From positions 62,001-126,000 of the forward strand of contig CAZZCG010000004.1 in assembly GCA_964653145.1 (NCBI GenBank): 64,000 bases of DNA, written 5' to 3'. Origin of the DNA: Pseudocalidococcus sp964653145 (lineage in GTDB: Bacteria > Cyanobacteriota > Cyanobacteriia > Thermosynechococcales > Thermosynechococcaceae). Shown here in pieces: positions 16,652 through 25,852 of this stretch. The translations under genes were made by a program, and so were the position numbers. The notes under the pieces were generated by a model. The model did no database searches. It had not been told where the DNA came from and saw only the letters and a program-made list of their open reading frames with translations. How positions within the stretch are numbered: the stretch's first letter is position 1; each line of letters opens with the position of its first letter.

Positions 16652-17025
16652 AAATGTCTATTTTTATACGGTCAAAGCGAAGAAATTATCATCTCTGCCA
16701 AAACTGAGATTCTCAGTCCGCAGAATTGGTCAAGCTGGCAGGTATTTTCGTATTCCACTTCCATGGAAAATGACCATGAGTCACAAATCATCTGCCAAAC
16801 TCCGAACTTGCCTGCTAAGAAGCCAACTCGGGACATTTAGTTCCCCGCCGGTCTTCCAGTCACATCCTTGCAATAAAATGTAATACCAACTTTACTCCGA
16901 TTCTGAACTTTTCCAGGCCTGGAGCCAGGTAGCGATATGGTAGGATGATCATTAAAAGCGAATAATCTTTAAAAACGCTTTTTGCCTTTGTGCCTGTATA
17001 ACTTTGATCCCAAGGGTTTTGCTTT
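16652..17025. other. Intergenic region upstream of trxA
   Basis: No gene is seen in these 374 bases. A perfect palindrome ACTGAGATTCTCAGT lies at 16703-16717 and could be a protein site or small hairpin; its CTGAG/CTCAG halves echo the operator at 3.8-3.9 kb but without the 11-base phasing. A CCAGGCCTGG copy lies near 16914. The trxA promoter should be here. Confidence 0.5.
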
Positions 17026-17349
17026 ATGTCCTCAGCCTTGTCGGTTACCGATGCCACTTTCAAAGATGAAGTTCTTGACAGTGAAGTACCCGTACTCGTG
17101 GACTTCTGGGCTCCTTGGTGTGGTCCTTGTCGGATGGTGGCCCCGGTTGTCGAAGAAATTGCTACGGAATACGAAGGCAAGGTAAAAGTTGTCAAGGTCA
17201 ATACGGATGAAAACTCGGCGGTGGCTTCCCAGTACGGTATTCGCAGTATTCCGACCCTGATGATTTTCAAGGGTGGTCAAAAGGTTGATCTTTTGGTGGG
17301 TGCAGTTCCCAAAACTAAAATTGAAGCAACCTTAGAACAATTTCTATAG
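17026..17349 (+). CDS. trxA: Thioredoxin
   Basis: A 107-residue m-type thioredoxin that reduces disulfides of target enzymes, driven in cyanobacteria by ferredoxin-thioredoxin reductase or NADPH. The active site WCGPC is at residues 30-35 (cysteines 32 and 35), followed by the cis-proline region SIPTLMIFKGG. It lies downstream of Yfr1, the usual cyanobacterial order. Full length. Confidence 0.97.
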   Translation: MSSALSVTDATFKDEVLDSEVPVLVDFWAPWCGPCRMVAPVVEEIATEYEGKVKVVKVNTDENSAVASQYGIRSIPTLMIFKGGQKVDLLVGAVPKTKIEATLEQFL

Positions 17350-17426
17350 CATCTGATTTGTTTCTGGGCCAGGGTGCAGGTATCGCCTGCTGATAAAATA
17401 GAAATTCGCTCCCACCAGGCCCCGTT

Positions 17427-18515
17427 ATGAGTCAACTCTCCCCGGCCCTTGCATCACTCCAAGACGACTTAATTCAATTACTAAACAAAGTCGATTCTGT
17501 TCCCAATGGCGACCTGATTCAAACGGTATTAGCCACGGTCATTCGATTGGCGGATGAGGATTTTGATCGACTGGATTGGAAAATCATTCGCTCATCATTG
17601 CGGGACATGGAAAGAGCACTCCAAGTGTTTGCTCCCTATCGTCATACCCGTAAAATTTCGATTTTTGGTTCAGCTCGGACAAATCCCGATGCTCCTGAGT
17701 ATCAAATGGCCCATGACTTTGCCCACCGAGCTACGGAGCAGGGGTTTATGATTATGACCGGGGCGGGGCCTGGGATCATGGAAGCAGGCAACAAAGGGGC
17801 GGGGCCTGGCAATTCCTTTGGCTTAAACATTGAATTGGCCTTTGAACCCGATGCCAATCCCTTCATTGATGGGGATCCGCGACTGATTCACTTCAAGTAC
17901 TTCTTTACCCGTAAGCTCTTTTTGCTCAAAGAAACCGATGCAATTGCAGTTTTTCCGGGTGGCTTTGGAACCCTAGACGAAGCCTTTGAATGTCTGACCC
18001 TTTGTCAAACTGGAAAGTCGCCTCCCATTCCCATGGTTTTAGTGGATCGGCCCGGTGGTACCTATTGGCAGGCTTGGCAGGAGTATGTCCAACGGGAACT
18101 TAAAGGTAATGGCTTGATCAGCGATGTGGATGACCAGATCTACACAATTACTGACAATGTCGAACAAGCCTTAGGTAACTTGGGTAATTTCTATCGGGTT
18201 TACCATTCCTGTCGCTACCTCAATGAATATTTAGTTTTGCGACTGAACCAGGAACTGACGGATACCCAACTGACAACCCTCAATGCGGAATTCGGTGATA
18301 TTCTCTCAAGTGGTGTGATTGAAAAAACCACTGCTTCAGAGCGTGAACTTCGGGACGAACAACCGGATCATCGGCCAAATTTTATTCATACCGCCCACTT
18401 ACCCCGAATTCGCTTGCATTTTAATCAACGGGATTATGGCCGGCTCTATCAGATGATTTTACGGCTTAACCAAATGGGTGATGGAGAAGCAGCCAGTCAT
18501 CCCGAACGGAAATAA
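17427..18515 (+). CDS. LOG-family (TIGR00730-like) nucleotide-binding protein
   Basis: A 362-residue Rossmann-fold protein of the family once labelled lysine decarboxylase and now tied to cytokinin-type riboside 5'-monophosphate phosphoribohydrolases. The substrate signature PGGFGTLDEAFE is at about residues 176-187 and GAGPGIMEAGNKGA precedes it. It is longer than the short LOG enzymes because of about 80 extra N-terminal and 90 C-terminal residues. It sits between trxA and purB on the same strand. Nucleotide salvage is plausible, not proven. Confidence 0.86.
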   Translation: MSQLSPALASLQDDLIQLLNKVDSVPNGDLIQTVLATVIRLADEDFDRLDWKIIRSSLRDMERALQVFAPYRHTRKISIFGSARTNPDAPEYQMAHDFAHRATEQGFMIMTGAGPGIMEAGNKGAGPGNSFGLNIELAFEPDANPFIDGDPRLIHFKYFFTRKLFLLKETDAIAVFPGGFGTLDEAFECLTLCQTGKSPPIPMVLVDRPGGTYWQAWQEYVQRELKGNGLISDVDDQIYTITDNVEQALGNLGNFYRVYHSCRYLNEYLVLRLNQELTDTQLTTLNAEFGDILSSGVIEKTTASERELRDEQPDHRPNFIHTAHLPRIRLHFNQRDYGRLYQMILRLNQMGDGEAASHPERK

Positions 18516-18577
18516 AGCATTATCTGAGGTCTTGACTGTTTTTCATTGCTCTTTAGTAACTTGATGACAACCTGCTT

Positions 18578-19873
18578 ATGATTGAACGTTATACTTTGGC
18601 TCCGATGGGTGAGATTTGGACGGATGCCTACAAGTTGAAAACCTGGCTACAGGTGGAAATTGCCGTTTGTGAAGCCCAGGCCGAGTTTGGCTTGATTCCC
18701 CAGGATGCTGTCGAGACGATTAAAGCCAAGGCTAATTTTGATCCGCAGCGGGTGTTGGAAATTGAAGCGGAAGTCAAACATGACGTGATTGCGTTTCTGA
18801 CCAACGTTAACGAGTATGTCGGGGATGCGGGGCGTTACATTCACTTGGGGATGACCAGTTCGGATGTCTTGGATACGGGTTTAGCCTTGCAGCTTGTTGC
18901 CAGCTTGGCCATTCTTTCGACTCAACTGGAACACTTGATTCAAGCTGTCCGCACCCAGGCCCAGGAACATCGCTATACGATTATGGTCGGCCGGAGTCAT
19001 GGAATTCACGCGGAACCGATTACCTTGGGGTTTAAGCTGGCCGGGTGGTTAGCGGAACTCTTACGCAATCGTCAACGCCTCTGTCAACTCCATCAAACCA
19101 TTGCGGTTGGAAAAATTTCCGGAGCGGTGGGTACCTATGCCAACATTAGCCCGCAGGTGGAAGCCCTCACCTGTCAAAAATTGGGACTACAACCGGATCC
19201 AGCCTCAACCCAAGTGATTTCCCGGGATCGCCATGCGGATTATGCCCAAGTGCTTGCCCTATTGGGAGCCAGTTTGGAGCGGTTTGCCGTGGAAATTCGC
19301 AATCTCCAACGGACAGATGTTTTAGAGGTTGAAGAATATTTTTCAAAAGGTCAGAAGGGCTCCTCGGCCATGCCCCATAAACGCAATCCCATCCGGTCTG
19401 AACGCCTGACTGGCCTGGCGCGGTTGTTACGGGGAAATGCGATGGTGGCCCTGGAAAATGTCGCCCTTTGGCATGAACGGGATATTTCCCACAGTGCGGC
19501 GGAACGGGTGATTTTGCCAGACAGTTCGATTGTGGCTCATTTTATGTTGGTGGAAGCTACGGAACTAATTCGCACGCTCCAGGTTTATCCAGACAATATG
19601 GCTCGGAACATGAACCTCTACGGTGGTGTCATTTTTAGCCAGCGGGTGTTGTTAGCTCTTGTGGAAAAAGGCTTAACTCGCGAATCGGCCTATGCCTTAG
19701 TTCAACGCCATGCCCACCAGGCCTGGAATCAAGCGGGCGGTAACTTTCGCGAATCCCTCAAAACTGACGCAGAAATTAGCCAACATCTTTCAGCCCAAGA
19801 ACTAGCCGATTGCTTTGACCCCAAACAACACCTCAGTCATTTAGAGGAAATCTATCAGCGGTTGGGAATTTAA
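18578..19873 (+). CDS. purB: Adenylosuccinate lyase
   Basis: It removes fumarate from SAICAR and from adenylosuccinate in purine and AMP synthesis. The 431 residues match the family. The fumarase/lyase superfamily signature GSSAMPHKRNPIRSE carries the catalytic serine loop, HLGMTSSDVLDTGLALQ is the second block and RSHGIHAEPITLG holds the general-acid histidine. It begins at ATG 18578 and probably follows the LOG-family gene in one transcript. Confidence 0.97.
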   Translation: MIERYTLAPMGEIWTDAYKLKTWLQVEIAVCEAQAEFGLIPQDAVETIKAKANFDPQRVLEIEAEVKHDVIAFLTNVNEYVGDAGRYIHLGMTSSDVLDTGLALQLVASLAILSTQLEHLIQAVRTQAQEHRYTIMVGRSHGIHAEPITLGFKLAGWLAELLRNRQRLCQLHQTIAVGKISGAVGTYANISPQVEALTCQKLGLQPDPASTQVISRDRHADYAQVLALLGASLERFAVEIRNLQRTDVLEVEEYFSKGQKGSSAMPHKRNPIRSERLTGLARLLRGNAMVALENVALWHERDISHSAAERVILPDSSIVAHFMLVEATELIRTLQVYPDNMARNMNLYGGVIFSQRVLLALVEKGLTRESAYALVQRHAHQAWNQAGGNFRESLKTDAEISQHLSAQELADCFDPKQHLSHLEEIYQRLGI

Positions 19874-20046
19874 GTTGTTAGATTGTCCGAAGTTTGAGTC
19901 ACTCAATTTAGCCTCACTGTGAAATTTAAAAGTTTGCCCAAGTTTTTTATTGAAGCACTTAGAGCAGGTGAAGACCTGTTGCCTAAAAACTCCCAGGCCT
20001 CAGTAAATCTTTGGTATCTAGCCAATGCTAAGTAAATCTATCTGAA

Positions 20047-21123
20047 ATGATTTCTATGTCTGTTGAACCTGTCAAATTAAGCGAATCTGAAGTGACAGCA
20101 ATCCTCCAAAAACTCCGCCGCAAAGAGGGGAATTGGCTCGAATGGGCGCTTGCCTGTCAACAGTTACAAAAATCTGGTTTATCCCCCCAGGCCATCTTTG
20201 AAGCCACCGGATTTGAACCAATACACCAAAATCAAATTATTACGGCCAACCAGGTTTATCAAAGTATTCAGGCCGGAAACGCTAATGCCCAAACCCTGGA
20301 GCATTTTCAAAATCGGGCCAGTGATTGTTTGTATGAACTACGAATTCTTAATCAGCAGGAACGGGTTTGGGGGGCAGAGTTAATTCTCAGTCGGGGTTTG
20401 GATGCAGATGGGGCCCACGAGGTGGCTAAAGCCCTAAAGAACGCCGGCCGAATTACAGTGCCTGAAGCCTTCTCTAAAACTGGTGGTGATCGCATTGCAG
20501 CTTACTATTGGAATTTAGCCCGTCAACAGTCAGAACTAGCAGAACGGTCGCGCTTAATTGCCCATGGCTTGAGTTATGCCCAATCCAACTCGGCCCGCAA
20601 AGAGTTAGAAACTCTACTCATCTCTGGTGTGGTGACGGCACCTAAATCTGCCCCGCGTCTGCCGTTTTATCGGTTGGAATCGGAAGAAGAAATGCCCCGG
20701 ATTATCCCCCTAGTCGGTAGGTTGACCCTGACAGCCCAGGCCCTGCGTAACATTCCCCAGTTCACCGAAGCTGGCCCCTTTGCCATGCTCGAGTCTTCCG
20801 CAGCCGGTACCTTTGTGCCAATTCCGGGTTGGCAAGTGGTTCGACAAGCCCATGATCCAATCGCCATCTTGGCAAACACCACAGATTTACCCAATCCCAG
20901 TGAAGAAGTGACGCCAGAAGAGGTCTTAGTGATTGTGGATCGGGAGCAACGGGCCTGGAATTCCGAGAATTTTTTTCTTGTGGATCAGGATGGCCAGGCC
21001 AGACTTCACTGGTCCGCATCTGAGGGTGAGGCAGCGATTTTGGGCCAGGTGATCTTAATTCTGCGGCCGAAACGGATTTTGGATGAAGGGGCAACCTTTG
21101 ATACTTGGCTCATCGATGAATAG
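20047..21123 (+). CDS. raf1: RuBisCO accumulation factor 1
   Basis: Raf1 is a dimeric chaperone that stabilises the RbcL antiparallel dimer during RuBisCO assembly. The 358-residue sequence has the N-terminal alpha domain with LRRKEGNWLEWALACQQLQKSGLSPQAIFEATGFEP, a linker at about 185-220, and the C-terminal beta dimerisation domain starting near RLPFYRLESEEEMPRIIPLVG. Start could be ATG 20047 or ATG 20056; neither has a strong ribosome site. Its presence is cyanobacterial or plastid-specific. Confidence 0.94.
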   Translation: MISMSVEPVKLSESEVTAILQKLRRKEGNWLEWALACQQLQKSGLSPQAIFEATGFEPIHQNQIITANQVYQSIQAGNANAQTLEHFQNRASDCLYELRILNQQERVWGAELILSRGLDADGAHEVAKALKNAGRITVPEAFSKTGGDRIAAYYWNLARQQSELAERSRLIAHGLSYAQSNSARKELETLLISGVVTAPKSAPRLPFYRLESEEEMPRIIPLVGRLTLTAQALRNIPQFTEAGPFAMLESSAAGTFVPIPGWQVVRQAHDPIAILANTTDLPNPSEEVTPEEVLVIVDREQRAWNSENFFLVDQDGQARLHWSASEGEAAILGQVILILRPKRILDEGATFDTWLIDE

Positions 21124-21181
21124 TGGGATGGGGCCTGGGGAATGGGAACTCCGGGAAATCTCACCGATGGAGACCTTCAAG

Positions 21182-22291
21182 TTAGCGGGGCAGTGGTGCA
21201 TCCGGTAAAACATTTCTCGGTAACCTCCCCCGTTGCACCAGTTGTTCCCAGGCCCCAAGAATCGCTAGCAAATCGGCGGGAAGTTTGTACTGCTCAAGGT
21301 CATTAAATTGGGTTGTGGCTTCCGAGCTGGATAGAAAAATCTCGGTGGAGGTCGCCGGCGCATCCCCAGGGGTGAAATATATTGTGTTAAAGCGGTTAAA
21401 GCGACGTTGGCGTAGGAGTTCTTGCCAGATCTGCACATCCTCGGGTTTAACCTGCTGGAGAATTCGGGTTTGTTGGCGGCCATTGGGTTCGCTGATTTCC
21501 CGCTGAATTTGCCCATTGGCCAGGAGGATCGTGGTCGTGGTCCGATTGGTAATGCCGCCGCTGGTGATCATCCGAAATACAGCCGATTCCTCCAGGCCTG
21601 GGGGTTGTTGTGCGGGATCAATGCGTGTCGGGGGTGTAATCAGTTGCCCAATGACTTGACTGCCGGCCACATCCCATTCAATCAGGCTCCCGGATTGGTT
21701 CGTGCGGTAAACCCAGCGCTGAGGCATTGTCTCCAGTTGACTTTCAACGACCACTTCCCAACCCGGTGTTAGTTGCTCCGTACACAAAAAATTTAGGCCC
21801 CCCAGGCCCAAGCAGCCATCTGACCAGATTTTCGGAGTTGCTGCCGTAATTTCTAGGGTCTCTGGGGCCTGGTCAAATCGTTCCGCAGCCAAGGCAATCA
21901 CCCCACTGGCAATGGTTTCTGGCAAAAGGGGAAATGGTTGTCCTAGGTTTTCGACCAAGAGAATGGTGCCGCTGTCATTGGTGCGATAAAACCAGGCCTG
22001 GCTGCCATCGGTCACGGTCAATCGCCAACCCACGACTAAAACTGGAGCACAGGCTGTTTGCGGTGGTTTCAGACCTAAACAGGTGTCGGGATAGGTTTGG
22101 GGCCGGGCCTGGATAATCTCAAGGGATTGGGGGGAAACGCGTAACTGACGGGCTAAATCTCGACGAACACCAGCTTTTACCGCCGGGGGTACCTCTGGGA
22201 CCTGGGCATGGCTTTTCACCGCCGAACCTCCGCAGATTTGCAGACAGAGGGCCAGGGCTACCCAAGGGGATTGAGACCAAAACTTCAACAT
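21182..22291 (-). CDS. Exported hypothetical protein with two DxCLGL repeats
   Basis: A 369-residue protein with a signal peptide (cleavage near SHAQ, residue 30). Two homologous segments follow: about residues 40-105, with YPDTCLGLKPPQTACAPVLVVGW, and about 130-195, with WSDGCLGLGGLNFLCTEQLTPGW. Each has a DxCLGL core, a second Cys and a GW, so disulfides within each repeat are likely. A different C-terminal domain (about 230-340) has ITSGGITNRTTTTILLANGQI. It probably acts in periplasm or lumen. Function unknown. Confidence 0.78.
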   Translation of the reverse strand: MLKFWSQSPWVALALCLQICGGSAVKSHAQVPEVPPAVKAGVRRDLARQLRVSPQSLEIIQARPQTYPDTCLGLKPPQTACAPVLVVGWRLTVTDGSQAWFYRTNDSGTILLVENLGQPFPLLPETIASGVIALAAERFDQAPETLEITAATPKIWSDGCLGLGGLNFLCTEQLTPGWEVVVESQLETMPQRWVYRTNQSGSLIEWDVAGSQVIGQLITPPTRIDPAQQPPGLEESAVFRMITSGGITNRTTTTILLANGQIQREISEPNGRQQTRILQQVKPEDVQIWQELLRQRRFNRFNTIYFTPGDAPATSTEIFLSSSEATTQFNDLEQYKLPADLLAILGAWEQLVQRGRLPRNVLPDAPLPR

Positions 22292-22404
22292 TCGCCAATC
22301 AATTACATCGGGGGGGATGTCTATGATGGTAAGGGATTGGGCTCACTTGACTCAGAATTTAGTCGGTGGGTGATGTCCCGGATTCATTGAAAGAAGGCAA
22401 GAGG

Positions 22405-22614
22405 ATGGGGTCAGATCTGGTCTGGTTTGGAAAAATTGTTGCTGCCTCCCTGGGCCTGGCATTCCTGATCAAAACCCTGGGAACTCAGTTTCCGCTTCCC
22501 GATAGTCTGGGAATGGTCTGGCTGTTGTTGTTGCTCCCCAGTGCCCTAATGATCTTGATTTTAGGGTTCCGTCAGTTCACTCAAGGCCGTAATCACCCGC
22601 AGCGCAATCCCTAG
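22405..22614 (+). CDS. Small two-helix membrane protein
   Basis: A 69-residue protein with two hydrophobic helices (about residues 6-22 and 33-53) and a short basic tail. It begins at ATG 22405, with AGAAGG upstream; an in-frame ATG at 22366 is less likely. It resembles a small conserved cyanobacterial membrane family of unknown role. Its last 54 bases overlap the 3' end of the convergent HAD gene. Confidence 0.65.
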   Translation: MGSDLVWFGKIVAASLGLAFLIKTLGTQFPLPDSLGMVWLLLLLPSALMILILGFRQFTQGRNHPQRNP

Positions 22615-23292
22615 GTCTGGAATCGAACCCTTGTCCCGATTTAGCCAAATTGCCCCCAGGCCAGCCGCTGCAGCACCCAGGACATCCTCAGACCAACTAT
22701 CGCCCACGTGCCAGGCTTGGTTTGGGGCCAACTGATGGGTGGACAGGGCCAACTGAAAAATTTCTGGGTCTGGTTTGGCATAGCCCGTGTGGGTGGAAAT
22801 GGTAACTGAGTCAAAAAAATCCGCCAAGTTTAAGGCTTTGAGAACGGGGTATAGGCGACTGTCAAAGTTAGACAAAACACCCAAGCGGATCCCGGCCTGG
22901 TGTAATTGTGACAACGTCGGCAGTGTCTCTTCATAGACGTACCAAGGATCCGCCAAGGCAAAATGATCAAACAGGGTGGGAAAAAACGCTGAAAAATCCC
23001 CAAATTGCTCGAGAACCCCCAGCTTGGCAAAACTATTGGCTGCGATTTCTTCCCACCAGGCCCGCTCCAAGACCACGAGATGATCTGGGCTGTTGGCAGG
23101 GGTATTGAGTTTGGGGGCACTGGCAAAACTTTGGAAAAATGCTTGATTGAGGGCTTGGGGATCAACGACAACACCCACCTGAGCTGCAAAGTCCCCATAG
23201 ATCTGACCAACGCTGCCTTGAATCCCAAAGAGCGTGCCCACCGCATCAAAAAAAATGGCCTGGGGGCGGGAACCAGATATCTCCATAAGCAC
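22561..23292 (-). CDS. HAD-superfamily hydrolase (subfamily IA)
   Basis: A 243-residue phosphatase-type protein. Motif I reads FFDAVGTLFG, with the nucleophile Asp in a DxVGT variant; motif II is LGVLSNFDSR; motif III/IV is HVGDSWSEDVLGAAAAGL. A helical cap lies between. Substrate unknown. The GTG at 23292 shares its G with the stop of the preceding gene (TAGTG); an ATG at 23286 is the alternative. Translational coupling with that gene is likely. The 3' end overlaps the small membrane gene on the other strand. Confidence 0.88.
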   Translation of the reverse strand: MLMEISGSRPQAIFFDAVGTLFGIQGSVGQIYGDFAAQVGVVVDPQALNQAFFQSFASAPKLNTPANSPDHLVVLERAWWEEIAANSFAKLGVLEQFGDFSAFFPTLFDHFALADPWYVYEETLPTLSQLHQAGIRLGVLSNFDSRLYPVLKALNLADFFDSVTISTHTGYAKPDPEIFQLALSTHQLAPNQAWHVGDSWSEDVLGAAAAGLGAIWLNRDKGSIPDLGIALRVITALSELTEP

Positions 23293-24179
23293 TAAATCTC
23301 TGCCACTGCCCGTTCAATGAGGCGCCGCGCCAGGGTTTGGACGCCGGTGTGATAGTAATAATTCGTGCTCATGTCCAAAAATGCCCCAAGCACATCGAGA
23401 TTATCCTTAGACAATTCCACCGAGCGTTGCAGACTGTTAATCACCTTTTCCGGGGTCAGATCCCGTTCTTGAACAAAATTCCCCATCCAGCCTTGGACGG
23501 AATTAAAACTTTGGGAGACAAACCCCAGTTGCTCAATGGGATTGTGACCGGGAATTAGTTTGCCAATGGCCTTAAATGTGGGATTTTCCGTGAGTTCCTT
23601 TGGTTCCAGTCCCCGCAAAACCGTCAGGGACTTCAAAATAAAGTCCGGCCCCAAGGGAATCAAGCCATCAAAACAGACCAAAGCCGCCATTCGCATCAAG
23701 GATTCACCGCCGTAGTCCGCCAAGGCCCGTAAAAAGTCCCCTAGACTGTCCCCTGGAATTCCGTTGATTTGGCAAAAGGCTACAATTTCAACCACCAGCT
23801 TGATGGACAAATCCAGGGCCTGGGCTTTTTCCGGTTTGGGGGTGAGTTTGTCGAGGAAGCCCAGAAAGGAGACTTTTTCCCCAACTTTGTTGGCCAAGGC
23901 GGCGGCTCCAATCATGGCATCGGTATTATCCACGGTTTGGTAGAGCCAGAGGGCCCGTTGATAGCCCTGGGACTTGTCGTTAAACAGATAAACAGCCCGC
24001 TCGCCAATTTGCTGCACCAGGCCTGGATCCGTCTCCCCGGTTACTTTCCGAATTGTATTTTCAAAACCGACCAGATTCTGCCATTGGCCGGGGACAACAA
24101 AATCCAACGCATTCAAGGCCATGACGGTGATGCCCCCAGTTGGGAGTTGATCAACCACCTTGTAGATTGAATCGCTCAC
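23292..24179 (-). CDS. Conserved hypothetical protein, mostly helical
   Basis: A 295-residue soluble, largely alpha-helical protein that I do not recognise beyond cyanobacterial hypothetical. There is no signal peptide, and hydrophobic stretches are amphipathic rather than membrane-spanning. Features include ITVMALNALDFVVPGQWQNLVGFENTI near the N-terminus and RALWLYQTVDNTDAMIGAAALANKVGEK in the middle. It is followed with a 1-base overlap by the HAD gene and preceded by a lipoprotein gene 22 bases away, so the three likely form one operon. Confidence 0.75.
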   Translation of the reverse strand: MSDSIYKVVDQLPTGGITVMALNALDFVVPGQWQNLVGFENTIRKVTGETDPGLVQQIGERAVYLFNDKSQGYQRALWLYQTVDNTDAMIGAAALANKVGEKVSFLGFLDKLTPKPEKAQALDLSIKLVVEIVAFCQINGIPGDSLGDFLRALADYGGESLMRMAALVCFDGLIPLGPDFILKSLTVLRGLEPKELTENPTFKAIGKLIPGHNPIEQLGFVSQSFNSVQGWMGNFVQERDLTPEKVINSLQRSVELSKDNLDVLGAFLDMSTNYYYHTGVQTLARRLIERAVAEI

Positions 24180-24201
24180 AATATTTTGCTCCTAGTGGGA
24201 A

Positions 24202-24708
24202 TTAGGGGAGTTGGGCTAAACCGTCCAGATTAAATTTAGCAATCCAGGCCTGGCGGTCGGCGGCGGTAAACTCCGGGTCTCGGGAAAGCACTTTAACTTG
24301 GTACCGGTCAGCCACCAGGACCGCGGTTTGGGTTGAGCCAATTTCTAAGGCCGGGTATCCTGCAATTTCTGAGGTGCTACTGGCAAACTTGGCGGCGGCG
24401 GCGGGAACACTGGCGGTATCGGAAATCGCTAACATTGCCACATCTTTGCCGTTTTCAATGAGCTTGGCTTCCGCAAATCCTTTCTTTTCCTGGGTATAAA
24501 CTCGCTCGAATCCAGGTTCGGAACTCGGGAAAAATTTATTAAACTCGCTGCCTTGGGTGGCGTCTGAAACAACTGCTGGGGTGGCATCGCGCTGGGTACT
24601 TTCCTGTTGGGCCTGGTCAAAGGGGGAGGGCGGGGCCTGGGTACAGCCGGTGATCAGTAACAGCATCACCAAAGAAAAACTTAACCAAATCTGCCCGAAT
24701 CGCCTCAC
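24202..24708 (-). CDS. Lipoprotein
   Basis: A 168-residue protein with a clear lipoprotein signal: basic start MRRFGQ, hydrophobic helix and lipobox LITGC with Cys at residue 22. A Gln/Thr/Pro-rich linker (about 24-55) is followed by a small alpha/beta domain with IENGKDVAMLAISDT and LVADRYQVKVLSRD. It is likely anchored on the periplasmic or lumenal membrane face. It begins a probable three-gene operon with the helical protein and the HAD hydrolase. Role unknown. Confidence 0.8.
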   Translation of the reverse strand: MRRFGQIWLSFSLVMLLLITGCTQAPPSPFDQAQQESTQRDATPAVVSDATQGSEFNKFFPSSEPGFERVYTQEKKGFAEAKLIENGKDVAMLAISDTASVPAAAAKFASSTSEIAGYPALEIGSTQTAVLVADRYQVKVLSRDPEFTAADRQAWIAKFNLDGLAQLP

Positions 24709-24809
24709 GGTGCCGTCCTCCGATACTGGTTTTTAGACCAATGGTTATGATTGCATCTGTTCTATTCTGCCATGCCCCTCGGTGCTCTGGATTTGGGCGG
24801 CGTGTGGAT

Positions 24810-25727
24810 TCAGACGGGATAGTTCGTAATTAACAATTCGTTGATTTCACCTCGTTTGTGGGGATTGCTGTTGATCGCCCGCTTAGCCTTAATTTTGTGA
24901 ATCTGAAACGGCCCATAGAGGCGCTCAAAATAGCGGTCATCGGGGGTTTCGTTTTGGGGGTCGGAATTACTCAGCATCAGGTAGGCTCCCTGTTGATCCA
25001 ATTGGCGAAAAAATTGTCCGAGACGCTCCTGAGCCTGGTCATCAAACCCCCCACTGGCATAGGAATTAAAACTTGCGGTTTTGCTAATTGGGCGGTAGGG
25101 CGGGTCAAAGTAGATAAAGGTTTTTGGGGTGACGTAGGGCTGAATAATCGTAAAGTCTCCAAGCAAGATGGTGGCCTGGGCTAAGATTTGGGCAGCCAGA
25201 CGCAGATTCTCCGGATCACAAATTAAGGGATGGGCATAGCGACCAAAGGGAACATTAAACTCCCCCTGCCGATTTAGGCGAAATAGACCATTGAAACAGG
25301 TGCGGTTGAGAAAGAGGAGTTGGGCCGTGCGTTGGATTGCCGCGGTTCCAATCTGATCCAAGTGAAAATTTGCGCGTGCGGCATTTAATTCCTTCCGGAT
25401 CTGGTAATACAGCGCTTCTCGGGTAGCTAAAGGGGCCTGGTGATACTGATATTGGAGTTCTGTAAGGCTAGCAATCACTCCCTCGACTTGGGTTTGAATC
25501 GTGCGATAGATCAAGACGAGTTCGGGGTTAATGTCAGCGATGATCAGATTTTGGAACGAATAGGTTTGGGCTAGGTGAAAAAACACCGCGCCCCCCCCCA
25601 TAAAGGGCTCAATGTAGGTTTCAATGTGGGACTGATGTAGGGCTGGGGGTAAATAGAGCTGGAGTTGCCTGAGAAGTTGTGTCTTGCCCCCGGCCCACTT
25701 GAGAAATGGCCTGGCCTGGTTGGACAT
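24810..25727 (-). CDS. Dam-family adenine-N6 DNA methyltransferase
   Basis: A 305-residue class alpha methyltransferase. The SAM-binding motif PFMGGGAVFF is at 41-50, the N-terminal FLKWAGGKTQLL at 8-19, NRTCFNGLFR with GEFNVPFG at 141-163 is typical of Dam/DpnM enzymes, and the catalytic DPPY is at 208-211. The expected target is GATC, by family. No restriction endonuclease is adjacent, so it looks like an orphan methylase. I start at ATG 25727, where the family homology begins; the frame extends to 25772. Confidence 0.9.
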   Translation of the reverse strand: MSNQARPFLKWAGGKTQLLRQLQLYLPPALHQSHIETYIEPFMGGGAVFFHLAQTYSFQNLIIADINPELVLIYRTIQTQVEGVIASLTELQYQYHQAPLATREALYYQIRKELNAARANFHLDQIGTAAIQRTAQLLFLNRTCFNGLFRLNRQGEFNVPFGRYAHPLICDPENLRLAAQILAQATILLGDFTIIQPYVTPKTFIYFDPPYRPISKTASFNSYASGGFDDQAQERLGQFFRQLDQQGAYLMLSNSDPQNETPDDRYFERLYGPFQIHKIKAKRAINSNPHKRGEINELLITNYPV

Positions 25728-25852
25728 GGTGACATTGGGATGAAGGCTCTTTAATGTAACCTGCCAGTGCAATCACGACAATCCCCACTTGAGAATTTGG
25801 CCTGGTGGGCCTGGTGTGGATGAAAAAAACAGAAATTCCAGCCTCGGATTCA

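Noticed and set aside
16590..16883. 97-codon open frame upstream of trxA
   Set aside because: It overlaps the Yfr1 RNA, has no recognisable features and no ribosome-binding site.
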